6,060 nucleotides of DNA. It comes from Chitinophagaceae bacterium (GTDB lineage Bacteria; Bacteroidota; Bacteroidia; Chitinophagales; Chitinophagaceae). The stretch lies in the NCBI GenBank assembly GCA_003136915.1, contig PLEB01000453.1:3283-9342 (forward strand), read 5' to 3'. The notes beneath the pieces were generated by a model. That model saw only the letters and a program-made list of their open reading frames with translations. It made no database searches and had not been told where the DNA came from. The position numbers were made by a program, and so were the translations under genes. Of this stretch, positions 1-6,060 are shown in pieces (within the stretch, counting starts at the first letter, position 1; the number at the start of each line of letters is the position of its first letter).

Positions 1-1464
1 ATTTCCAGGCCCTCGCAATTTTATCAGCGATTTGCCGTCGCCCGGGATGAACAAACCGCTTTGCAAAATGGTTTGGGGGGAGAAATTTCCTTTGCCATCC
101 CCAAGCAGCACAAGTCCGTTAAGCGCATCGTAACGTCCGGTTGTAACTTCGGTACCAAAGTCATTTCCATTCAAGGCTAAGTCGAGATTGCCGTCATGAT
201 TAAAATCATCTACTACCATTCCATATACAGGCGCCAACTGCGCGGCCCAGGGTAACGGATGCATACTGAATTTCCCGTTCCCGAGATTTTCCAAATAACA
301 ACTGGAAAAATTATTGGCATGACGGATATAGGCATCTTTTAATTCCCGTTTTGAAAAAAGATCGGCGAAACTGGCGTGGCCATATTCCTTGTATGTGAGA
401 AACTTCTTTTTGAGTCCGGGTAATTCTTTCATCATATCATCGCGGGAGGCGGCCGGGAATTCTTTCATGCCGCCATCTTCATCAGGTAAAAAAAGAGTGA
501 GAATCGCATCCAGACTTTTATTATTATCAAAATCTTTGGCGTAAATGCCAACGGGATATTGTTTACTGGCCCTGTAAAAAGAATTTTGCCCGAGATTGCC
601 AACGATATAATCAATGTCTCCGTCATTGTCGAAATCGCCCGCCGTTATACTGTTCCACCAACCTATTTCTGAGGAAAGTCCAGATTGGGAGGTAACATTT
701 ACAAACTTTCCATGGTCGTTCCTGAAAAAAGTAACCGGCATCCATTCGCCAACTACGATAAGATCTATCCATCCGTCATTATCGAAATCGGTCCAGACCG
801 CATCACATATCATCCCGATCTGCTGAAGTCCGGGAGCAACTATAGATGTAACGTCCGTGAACTTAGGATGGCCAGGACGCGAATCATTCCGGTAAATAAA
901 ACTATTTACAGGCATAGGATAATTTCCCGGGAGAACTCTGCCTCCGATAAACAGATCAAGATCTCCATCATGGTCGAAATCAGCAGCTTTGATGCAGCTT
1001 TTACTGGTACGATTCAGAGGAATAGCGCCGGTGGTATCCAACACAAAATTTCCCTTACCGTCATTCATCCACAGGCGGTCCTGATAATCCTTCGCGCCGG
1101 CCGGAAATTCATTACTTCCGCTTGCACAATAGATGTCAGGGTAACCATCACCATCAGCATCGAAGATCAGCGTGCCCAAATTCTCCGGTAACCGAACGTC
1201 CCTGCCTTTAACCGTCGGCAGCACTTTGTCCAGAAATTTTCCATCCGGCTGTTGCAATAAATAATGCTGGTCATAATCTCCTCCGCTGGTCCCTATAAAA
1301 ATATCGTCCAGGCCATTGCCATCCAGATCTCCTGCAGCCAGCGAAGGCCCATATTGGGATAATTTATGGGGGAGAAGTTTTTCCACATTGAAATCGATAA
1401 AATCTTTCTCATGATGATTATACTGTACGCCGGTTTTGGCAGTAATATCCGTAAATAAGGTATG
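1..1464 (-). repeat. C-terminal set of FG-GAP/VCBS calcium-loop repeats (six canonical, one degenerate)
   Basis: From residue 628 onward, loops start at about Asp673 (DLDGNGLDD), Asp729, Asp789, Asp853, Asp904, Asp938 and Asp1047. The loop at 938-946 reads DFDNNKSLD and lacks the Asp-Gly pair, so it probably binds calcium poorly or not at all. The interval from 938 to 1047 is about twice the usual length and carries a charged, helix-prone insert at about 955-1015. The last visible blade contains GRYDALNGLVLLGDGKGNF (1070-1088). The set may continue beyond the window edge. Confidence 0.82.
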
Positions 1465-3345
1465 CGTGGCGAGGGCGTCTGTATGAAAAGTATATGAAAG
1501 CGTCGCATTCCGGATATCGGCCTTTAAAATCTGATTTGCAGCCACATGGAGCAACGCCTGTTTTTTTCCATCGGGCCATTCTATGATTACCGAATCCAGC
1601 ACAGATACAGTTCCCAATCCAAAATGAGCTTTGGCCTCTACGGTAGAAAGATAACCGCGATATGGTGAGTTTTCATATATCTGACGTTGCCCTTGTCCGT
1701 AATAGATCTCTGCCCAGGCGCCCAATCCGTCCGGATTCTTTTCTGTTCCTTTGAAAACGACGTCGAGAAAATTGGCTCCGGATACTTTCATGTCCGGGTT
1801 GCGGGTTGTATTCTCGTAAACAAAAGCTTCATCGTTTATATTGTTCACCACATAATCCAGATCGCCGTCATTATCCAGGTCAACATAAACGGCTCCATTG
1901 GAAAAAGAAGGCGTTGACATGCCCCAGGAGTCCGTAACATTCTCGAAATGCAGATCACCCCGGTTTTGAAAAGCATAATTAGGAATCTTTATCTGAGGGA
2001 TTTGCGCGATTAATTCTTTTTTGGAGAGGCCGGACACCTTTCTTTCCCTGAATGCATTAAAGTCGTGATCCGTTACATCCTTAGGATACCCGTTGGTGAT
2101 CAATATATCCCTCAACCCGTCATTATCGAAATCGGCTATGGAAGGATTCCAGCTCCAGTCCGTTTCGGCGACGCCTGAATAAAAACTGATATCACTGAAT
2201 ATGGGAGGCCCGAGAGAATCATTGCCTTTTATCCGTGGTCCCTGGTTCAATTGCAGGGTATTTCGCACATATTGCAACATATAATTTCCATACATCATAT
2301 TCTGGTAAATAGTATAATTACCTCCACCCATATTTTTCTTCTTCCTGAAATTATCAGCGGGATTCATATCCACGGTCAGTACGTCCGCAAGCCCATCATT
2401 GTTCAAATCGGCTATATCATTTCCCATGGCGTTCTGAGAAGTATGTTTGAAGTATTCGCCTATCCGGTTAGTGAAAGTTCCATCGCCATTATTAATGTAA
2501 AGAAGATCACTGCTCAAAAAATCATTACTGACATAAATATCCTTCCAGCCATCCCGGTTGATGTCCACAATGGAAACACCCAATCCATATCCGGGTTCCA
2601 CAATGCCGGCTTGTTTGGAAACGTCGGTGAAAACAGGATGCTTCAGTGAATCGCTCCAATCATTTCTGTATAGTTTATCAACATCCTGGAAATCGGTATT
2701 AAAATGATTGCTGCTGAATTGCACAACATCCCTTTGCGCCAGTTTGGTCGTGACCAGGTACATGTCGAGGTCGCCGTCATTATCATAATCGAAAAACGCT
2801 GCCTGTACAGAATAACTGGTATCTGCTAATCCGTATTCGGCAGCCATCTCTTTAAAAACGGGAACGCCATCCTTATTCAATCCCTGGTTCACATAAAGCA
2901 GATTCGTTCTCTGGCGAGGGTCTTTTTTAATACTGACACATACATAGATATCGGGCCATCCGTCGTTGTTTATATCGACAACGGATGCGCCATTGCACCA
3001 TCTTCCCTCTCCGGTCACGCCCGCCGTCTCTGTTACATCTTCAAACCGTAATCCTCCCTTATTCAGGTATAATTTATTGGATACCATGCTTGCAGTAAAA
3101 TAGAGATCGGGAAGTCCGTCCCTGTTAAAATCGCCTACGGCAACTCCTCCGCCGTTGTAAAGAAATTCCATATCAATCGGATTTATGGAATCATTCTCGG
3201 TGACCTTATTGTTAAAATGTATATTGGAATGTCCGGAAGATATTTTTTTAAATAGGGGGGTCCGCTGCTTACAGCCGGAGCCAGGCCATCCAGTGAGCAC
3301 GGCAAGGCAAAGAATTCCAATCCTTAGCCTGGTAAATATCCGCAT
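1..3345 (-). CDS. FG-GAP/VCBS-repeat protein with central ASPIC/UnbV domain, putative lipoprotein (3' end cut off)
   Basis: The frame is open from ATG at 3345 to the left edge, giving 1115 residues without a stop; the C-terminus lies outside. The start is well fixed because an in-frame TAA lies at 3355-3357, three codons before the ATG. Residues 1-24 form a basic, hydrophobic signal sequence ending PGSGC, so Cys25 is a possible lipidation site, although Gly at -3 makes the lipobox weak. Fourteen Asp-rich calcium-loop repeats follow (for example DFNRDGLPD at 72-80 and DFDNDGDID at 904-912), typical of FG-GAP/VCBS beta-propeller blades. Seven lie before and seven after an ASPIC/UnbV domain at about 524-610. 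Proteins of this kind are common beside SusC/SusD in environmental Bacteroidota and are known as VCBS repeat-containing proteins; their biochemical role is not established to my knowledge. The 14-bp spacing from susD implies co-transcription. I infer an exported ligand-binding or scaffold protein. No catalytic motif is recognisable. Family call is confident, function is not. Confidence 0.93.
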   Translation of the reverse strand, partial: MRIFTRLRIGILCLAVLTGWPGSGCKQRTPLFKKISSGHSNIHFNNKVTENDSINPIDMEFLYNGGGVAVGDFNRDGLPDLYFTASMVSNKLYLNKGGLRFEDVTETAGVTGEGRWCNGASVVDINNDGWPDIYVCVSIKKDPRQRTNLLYVNQGLNKDGVPVFKEMAAEYGLADTSYSVQAAFFDYDNDGDLDMYLVTTKLAQRDVVQFSSNHFNTDFQDVDKLYRNDWSDSLKHPVFTDVSKQAGIVEPGYGLGVSIVDINRDGWKDIYVSNDFLSSDLLYINNGDGTFTNRIGEYFKHTSQNAMGNDIADLNNDGLADVLTVDMNPADNFRKKKNMGGGNYTIYQNMMYGNYMLQYVRNTLQLNQGPRIKGNDSLGPPIFSDISFYSGVAETDWSWNPSIADFDNDGLRDILITNGYPKDVTDHDFNAFRERKVSGLSKKELIAQIPQIKIPNYAFQNRGDLHFENVTDSWGMSTPSFSNGAVYVDLDNDGDLDYVVNNINDEAFVYENTTRNPDMKVSGANFLDVVFKGTEKNPDGLGAWAEIYYGQGQRQIYENSPYRGYLSTVEAKAHFGLGTVSVLDSVIIEWPDGKKQALLHVAANQILKADIRNATLSYTFHTDALATHTLFTDITAKTGVQYNHHEKDFIDFNVEKLLPHKLSQYGPSLAAGDLDGNGLDDIFIGTSGGDYDQHYLLQQPDGKFLDKVLPTVKGRDVRLPENLGTLIFDADGDGYPDIYCASGSNEFPAGAKDYQDRLWMNDGKGNFVLDTTGAIPLNRTSKSCIKAADFDHDGDLDLFIGGRVLPGNYPMPVNSFIYRNDSRPGHPKFTDVTSIVAPGLQQIGMICDAVWTDFDNDGWIDLIVVGEWMPVTFFRNDHGKFVNVTSQSGLSSEIGWWNSITAGDFDNDGDIDYIVGNLGQNSFYRASKQYPVGIYAKDFDNNKSLDAILTLFLPDEDGGMKEFPAASRDDMMKELPGLKKKFLTYKEYGHASFADLFSKRELKDAYIRHANNFSSCYLENLGNGKFSMHPLPWAAQLAPVYGMVVDDFNHDGNLDLALNGNDFGTEVTTGRYDALNGLVLLGDGKGNFSPQTILQSGLFIPGDGKSLIKLRGPGN
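1516..1776 (-). other. ASPIC/UnbV domain of the VCBS protein
   Basis: Residues about 524-610 match the ASPIC/UnbV family: NFLDVVFKGTEKNPDGLGAW at the start, then Gln/Arg-rich QGQRQIYENSPYRGYLST, the signature AHFGLG at 573-578, and the ending VIIEWPDGKK with a following NQIL. This module is found C-terminal to FG-GAP repeats in CRTAC1-type proteins. Its molecular role is not clear. Here it lies in the middle of the protein between two groups of propeller repeats. Confidence 0.85.
1801..3168 (-). repeat. N-terminal set of seven FG-GAP/VCBS calcium-loop repeats
   Basis: Within residues 60-515 the loops start at about Asp72, Asp124, Asp186, Asp261, Asp313, Asp405 and Asp489, each following D-x-[DN]-x-D-G-x-x-D. 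Blade strands around them show the usual pattern of F-x-D-V/I-T before and L-Y-x-N-x-G after the loop. Seven loops match the seven blades of integrin-alpha-type propellers. Spacing is 50-75 residues at first and 84-92 for the last two intervals, where extra sequence (residues 330-370 and 420-455) is inserted between blades. The calcium-binding role is family knowledge; the seven-blade fold is inference. Confidence 0.85.
3274..3345 (-). other. Signal sequence of the VCBS protein, weak lipobox
   Basis: Residues 1-24 carry three Arg in the n-region (MRIFTRLR), a hydrophobic core (IGILCLAVL) and end in PGSG before Cys25. This fits Sec export, and cleavage by signal peptidase II before Cys25 is likely but not certain, because Gly replaces the usual aliphatic residue at -3. 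The residues after Cys are KQRTP, basic and without the acidic cluster known as a surface-export signal in some Bacteroidota lipoproteins. Confidence 0.65.
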
Positions 3346-3359
3346 GCATAGCAGTTAAT
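3346..3359 (-). other. susD-VCBS spacer and translation start region
   Basis: Only 14 bp separate the TAG of the susD-like gene from the ATG of the VCBS gene. No purine-rich Shine-Dalgarno sequence is present, which is ordinary for Bacteroidota, and there is no hairpin or poly-T tract. A second ATG at 3349, four bases upstream of the chosen start, is in another frame and runs only 26 codons. The spacing argues for co-transcription. Confidence 0.7.
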
Positions 3360-4895
3360 CTAGTAACCCGGGTTTTGCGTGATATTCGGATTTTTATCTG
3401 TTTCAGAGGTCGGAATCGGGAAATAAAGATTATGACTGTCGTATCCCATTTTAGAGGCGACCGTGGAACTGAAAAAATTATTATCAGGTGTGATCAGTCC
3501 GCCGATAGCCCAGCGCCGGATATCATACCAGCGTTGCCCTTCAGCAGCGAGTTCGCGAAGCCTTTCGTCCATGATCCACTGGAAGATAGTTGATTTATCG
3601 GTTATCGTGTTGTCCTGATCGGCAGGAACTGTTCCGCCGCCTACCATATTGCGGGCACGTGCACGTACCTGGTTGATCAATGCAATTGCATCTGAAGTGC
3701 TTCCGCCCGATTGCAGGATCGCCTCGGCCTCCAGCAGTAAAACATCTGCGTAACGAAGGATACGGGTGTTATTCATGGAAGTAACTCCGCAGCAGCCTTC
3801 CGTTTTATCATTCAGAATATACTTATTAATATCTAAAGTGGCTGTATCCAGGGTTAACGGCAGCCGGGGATCTCCACTGTCGAAAATGTTCAGTAATTTG
3901 GTAGTGGCCGTGTAGAGGCCGCCGCCCATATACTGATTGTTTCCGGCGCCGAACGATCCATAATAAGCGCTGGTCACTCCAATGTTCACCTGATCATTGG
4001 CAAGCCAGTAATTGGTCGTTCCCAATCCGCCAATGGGAACGCCGGCCTGGAACTCAAATAGGGATTCTGGGTTATTTTCTGTATTCACATTAAAATTATC
4101 TTCAAAATTTGGCACCAGGCTAACGCCAATGATCTTATTAAAAGCTGCAATGGCCGCTGTGTAATCAGCGGCATTTTTTGTTACGGTTGCCCTAAACACC
4201 AGGCATTTTCCCAGCAACCCATACGCAGAATTCATGGTTACCCTTCCGGTGTTGGTGGAGTCCCATGGAGAAGAAGGTAGTAAAGATGCCGCACTGGTTA
4301 AATCGCTGATAGCCTGATCCAGTAATGCCGTTCCCTTGGAACTGGGCGGATTTAGCTGGGATATGGAATTCAGCACAATGGTATCTATCGGCGCAGTTCC
4401 AAAAAGATTCCACAACTGAAAATTAGCAAAAGCTCTTAGAAAAAGCATTTCACCCTCGTTATAATTCTGGAGATTAGGCGTTGTGAAAACCCCGGCAGGG
4501 ACTGTACGGAGCTTTTCCAATACGGTATTTGCACGGCCGATCAAAATATATGAGCTGGTAAAAATCTCATTGAGTTTGGGATCAGCCGGGCCCAGCGTGC
4601 CGAAAATTTCGTAGGGTTCATTTCCGTTATTTGTAAGGTCATCCCCGGGAAGCAGGAAGGTTTCGGATTCTGCAACGCCACCGTTATTTCCCTCAGCAGA
4701 ATTGGCACTTGAGTAAAAATCCGTTAATGATGCGTAGACACCTATAACTGCGGCTCGAAATTCGGTCTCCGAATTGAAATAGGAATCTTCTGTGGCGGTT
4801 GGTGGTTTTACATTTAAATCTTTTTTATTACAAGCAATATGTACCAGCATAATTATGAGTAGTGCCAGTATTAATTTTATGATGATGGGTTTCAT
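3360..4895 (-). CDS. SusD/RagB-family outer-membrane nutrient-binding lipoprotein
   Basis: A complete 511-residue protein ending in TAG, within the usual SusD size range. The start is certain because an in-frame TAA directly abuts the ATG. Residues 1-21 are a hydrophobic signal with Cys22 as the lipidation site (LVHIAC). Typical landmarks follow: the short motif LNVKPP (27-32) after the Cys, EGEMLFLRAFANFQLWNLFG (147-166) in the TPR-like helical part, RYADVLLLEAEAIL (381-394), the strongly diagnostic ERLRELAAEGQRWYDIRRW (444-462), and the C-terminal YFPIP...NPNITQNPGY (491-511). SusD proteins bind ligand at the cell surface and cap the SusC barrel as a lid. The gene follows its SusC partner by 19 bp. 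An adjacent Cys pair at 368-369 is unusual. Substrate cannot be deduced: no glycosidase, peptidase or regulator is in view. Some RagB-type members import peptides rather than glycans. Confidence 0.96.
   Translation of the reverse strand: MKPIIIKLILALLIIMLVHIACNKKDLNVKPPTATEDSYFNSETEFRAAVIGVYASLTDFYSSANSAEGNNGGVAESETFLLPGDDLTNNGNEPYEIFGTLGPADPKLNEIFTSSYILIGRANTVLEKLRTVPAGVFTTPNLQNYNEGEMLFLRAFANFQLWNLFGTAPIDTIVLNSISQLNPPSSKGTALLDQAISDLTSAASLLPSSPWDSTNTGRVTMNSAYGLLGKCLVFRATVTKNAADYTAAIAAFNKIIGVSLVPNFEDNFNVNTENNPESLFEFQAGVPIGGLGTTNYWLANDQVNIGVTSAYYGSFGAGNNQYMGGGLYTATTKLLNIFDSGDPRLPLTLDTATLDINKYILNDKTEGCCGVTSMNNTRILRYADVLLLEAEAILQSGGSTSDAIALINQVRARARNMVGGGTVPADQDNTITDKSTIFQWIMDERLRELAAEGQRWYDIRRWAIGGLITPDNNFFSSTVASKMGYDSHNLYFPIPTSETDKNPNITQNPGY
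4833..4895 (-). other. Lipoprotein signal peptide of the SusD-like protein
   Basis: Residues 1-21 comprise MKPIIIK, a long Leu/Ile core and the lipobox HIA before Cys22, consistent with signal peptidase II cleavage. The residues after Cys are NKKDLN. The Lys-Lys-Asp run resembles the Lys/acidic export signals described for some Bacteroidota surface lipoproteins, in agreement with the expected surface location of SusD. Confidence 0.8.
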
Positions 4896-4914
4896 TTAAA
4901 ATAAGTTTATAGGG
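4896..4914 (-). other. susC-susD spacer, A/T-rich translation start region
   Basis: The 19 bp between the TAA of the susC-like gene and the ATG of the susD-like gene read as an A/T-rich leader (TATAAACTTATTTTAA) just before the start codon. It has no Shine-Dalgarno sequence. A/T-rich leaders without one are typical of Bacteroidota genes. No terminator or promoter can be fitted here, so the two genes share a transcript. Confidence 0.7.
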
Positions 4915-6060
4915 TTAAAAAGAGGCCTTTATACCAAATAAATATTGACGGGTTGTTGGATAGTTGTCATTTTCAGGATCCAAACCCGTATAATGGGTGA
5001 CAGTGAAAAGATTAATACCGGTAACAAAGACACGCAGGTTCTGGAATGTTTTCGTTTTGTCCAATATGTTTTTTGGAAAGGAATACCCGATCTGCAGGGT
5101 TTGCAATCGCAGATACCCCGCATTCTCTACAAAACGGCTGGAGGTTCTGAGATTATTGTTGGGATCTCCATAAACCGCCCGTGGCATTGTTGTAGAATGA
5201 TTGGTGGGCGTCCAGGCATTCAATACTGTTGTCCACTGATTTCTCCCGTATCCATTCATGCCTTCTGCAGCAGCCCGGGTACTATTATATTTTTGGACAT
5301 CCCCGACCCCCAGGAAAAAAATGGAAAAATCGAATCCTTTATAATTGGCGCCCAGATTAAAGCCATAAAAATATCCCGGGATCGTTTTGCCCAGATAGGT
5401 TTGGTCGTTGGCATCAATCAGACTGTCCGGCTTTAGGTTATGCGCGGTGCTTCCGGGCGTAGGCTGACCGTAAATATCCCTGAAATACATATCTCCGGGT
5501 TTATATGCATTTCCTGAAGTGGTGCTGGTAAGATCCTGGCCGATGGTGGCATCCGCATGTGTCGCTCTCCAGTTATCAATTTGCTTCTGATCCTGAAATA
5601 TGCCGGCTTCCTTATAACCATAAATAAATCCTATAGGCAACCCTTCTTCCAGCCCTATACCTCTCTGTGCTGTATGATTCGCCAATGCCAGGACCTCATT
5701 ATGTACCGTAGTCAGATTGGCCGAAACGGATACCCCTACCTCGCCGAAATTTTTATTGTATCCTAGTTGAAGTTCTATGCCCCTGTTCAGCACATCCGCG
5801 ATATTGATATCGGAAGCTGCTTCGACCCCGGAACTCGGCGTTAAGAAAACACTTTGAATGATTCCCTTCGTCACTTTATGGTAGTAGTCCACGGTAACGG
5901 AAAGGTTCCTATAAATTAAAGCGTCAAAACCGACATTCGCCGATCTCAATTTTTCCCAGGTGAGTGAAGTATTTGCAAAACTAAAAGCGGTTCCAAGATT
6001 ATTTTGTTGTAAACCCGGTCCCAGATCATATGAAGGAGGATTGACAGGAGAAACAGCAAT
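4915..6060 (-). CDS. SusC/RagA-family TonB-linked outer-membrane transporter, C-terminal part
   Basis: The frame is open from the right edge to TAA at 4915-4917, giving the last 381 residues of a protein family usually around 1000 residues long. The signal peptide, carboxypeptidase-like domain, TonB box and plug are therefore outside. A TTG codon at 5949 can be mistaken for a start but is internal, in the motif TSLTWEKLRSANVGFD (visible residues 31-46), which matches the conserved N-x-x-L-x-W-E-K segment of SusC barrels. Other landmarks are TVDYYHKVTKGII, NRGIELQLGYN, PGDMYFRDIYG, LGKTIPGYFYGFNLGANYKG, YLRLQTLQIGYSFP and NLFTVTHYTGLDPEND. The protein ends in KASF; a terminal Phe is the usual signal for insertion by the BAM machinery. 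SusC proteins import ligand delivered by SusD using TonB energy. The susD partner follows directly. Confidence 0.95.
   Translation of the reverse strand: MAVSPVNPPSYDLGPGLQQNNLGTAFSFANTSLTWEKLRSANVGFDALIYRNLSVTVDYYHKVTKGIIQSVFLTPSSGVEAASDINIADVLNRGIELQLGYNKNFGEVGVSVSANLTTVHNEVLALANHTAQRGIGLEEGLPIGFIYGYKEAGIFQDQKQIDNWRATHADATIGQDLTSTTSGNAYKPGDMYFRDIYGQPTPGSTAHNLKPDSLIDANDQTYLGKTIPGYFYGFNLGANYKGFDFSIFFLGVGDVQKYNSTRAAAEGMNGYGRNQWTTVLNAWTPTNHSTTMPRAVYGDPNNNLRTSSRFVENAGYLRLQTLQIGYSFPKNILDKTKTFQNLRVFVTGINLFTVTHYTGLDPENDNYPTTRQYLFGIKASF

Noticed and set aside
685..1191. 168-codon plus-strand open frame, the longest opposite to the VCBS gene
   Set aside because: It is antisense to a continuous, clearly conserved repeat-protein frame, has no recognisable domain, and its composition mirrors the repeats. 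It is a shadow.
2251..2649. 132-codon plus-strand open frame rich in Ile and His
   Set aside because: The Ile/His bias arises from reading the complement of Asn/Asp/Met-rich repeat codons. It is a shadow of the VCBS gene.
1..3345. Possibility that the long repeat gene is broken by a frameshift, since only fragments look like ordinary short frames
   Set aside because: Codon-by-codon reading from 3345 to 1 gives 1115 uninterrupted residues with conserved motifs throughout; the gene only lacks its end because the window stops.
3269..3349. Upstream overlapping ATG giving a 26-residue minus-strand frame at the start of the VCBS gene
   Set aside because: It starts four bases before the real ATG in another frame and ends after 26 codons. 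No signal sequence or family similarity is visible, and a role as a leader peptide cannot be supported.
3346..4914. Search for an intergenic terminator, promoter or riboswitch between the genes
   Set aside because: The gaps at 3346-3359 and 4896-4914 are too short and contain no inverted repeat or recognisable Bacteroidota promoter spacing.
4945..5436. 163-codon plus-strand open frame opposite the susC-like gene
   Set aside because: It is antisense to strongly conserved SusC barrel motifs and shows no family features of its own.
5947..5949. TTG as a possible start of a 344-residue protein
   Set aside because: The same frame stays open to the window edge and the codon sits inside a conserved SusC motif, so it is an internal Leu codon.

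Overview
The window is almost entirely coding and every real gene is on the minus strand. Reading from the right edge to the left there are three co-oriented genes: the C-terminal third of a SusC/RagA-type TonB-dependent outer-membrane transporter (4915 to beyond 6060), a complete SusD/RagB-type substrate-binding lipoprotein (3360-4895), and a very large FG-GAP/VCBS-repeat protein with a central ASPIC/UnbV domain (3345 down to the left edge, still open there). The gaps are only 19 bp and 14 bp, with no terminator-like hairpin or promoter in either, so the three look like one transcription unit. Its promoter would lie upstream of susC, outside the window.

The SusC/SusD pair points firmly to Bacteroidota. 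The moderate base composition (mid-40s % GC by eye), the A/T-rich leader without a Shine-Dalgarno sequence before susD, and the SusCD-plus-giant-VCBS arrangement suggest an environmental lineage such as Chitinophagaceae or a relative. That finer placement is inference.

Layout: 1-3345, VCBS/ASPIC-UnbV protein, 1115 residues visible, 5' end complete, 3' end cut off. 3346-3359, short spacer. 3360-4895, susD-like gene, 511 aa, complete. 4896-4914, A/T-rich spacer. 4915-6060, susC-like gene, last 381 residues only; the plug, TonB box and signal peptide are outside the window. No stretch over 300 bases lacks a gene, and I see no RNA genes, mobile elements or CRISPR arrays.

Working model: SusC forms the outer-membrane barrel and SusD the lipoprotein lid that delivers a ligand (glycan, peptide or other oligomer) for TonB-driven import. 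The VCBS protein sits where classic Sus-like loci encode SusE/SusF or other surface glycan-binding proteins, and may be an accessory ligand-binding or calcium-dependent scaffold protein. No degradative enzyme or regulator is visible, so the substrate cannot be named. The most notable structure is in the VCBS protein: seven calcium-loop repeats, then ASPIC/UnbV, then seven more loops (one degenerate), suggesting a CRTAC1-like module joined to a second propeller.
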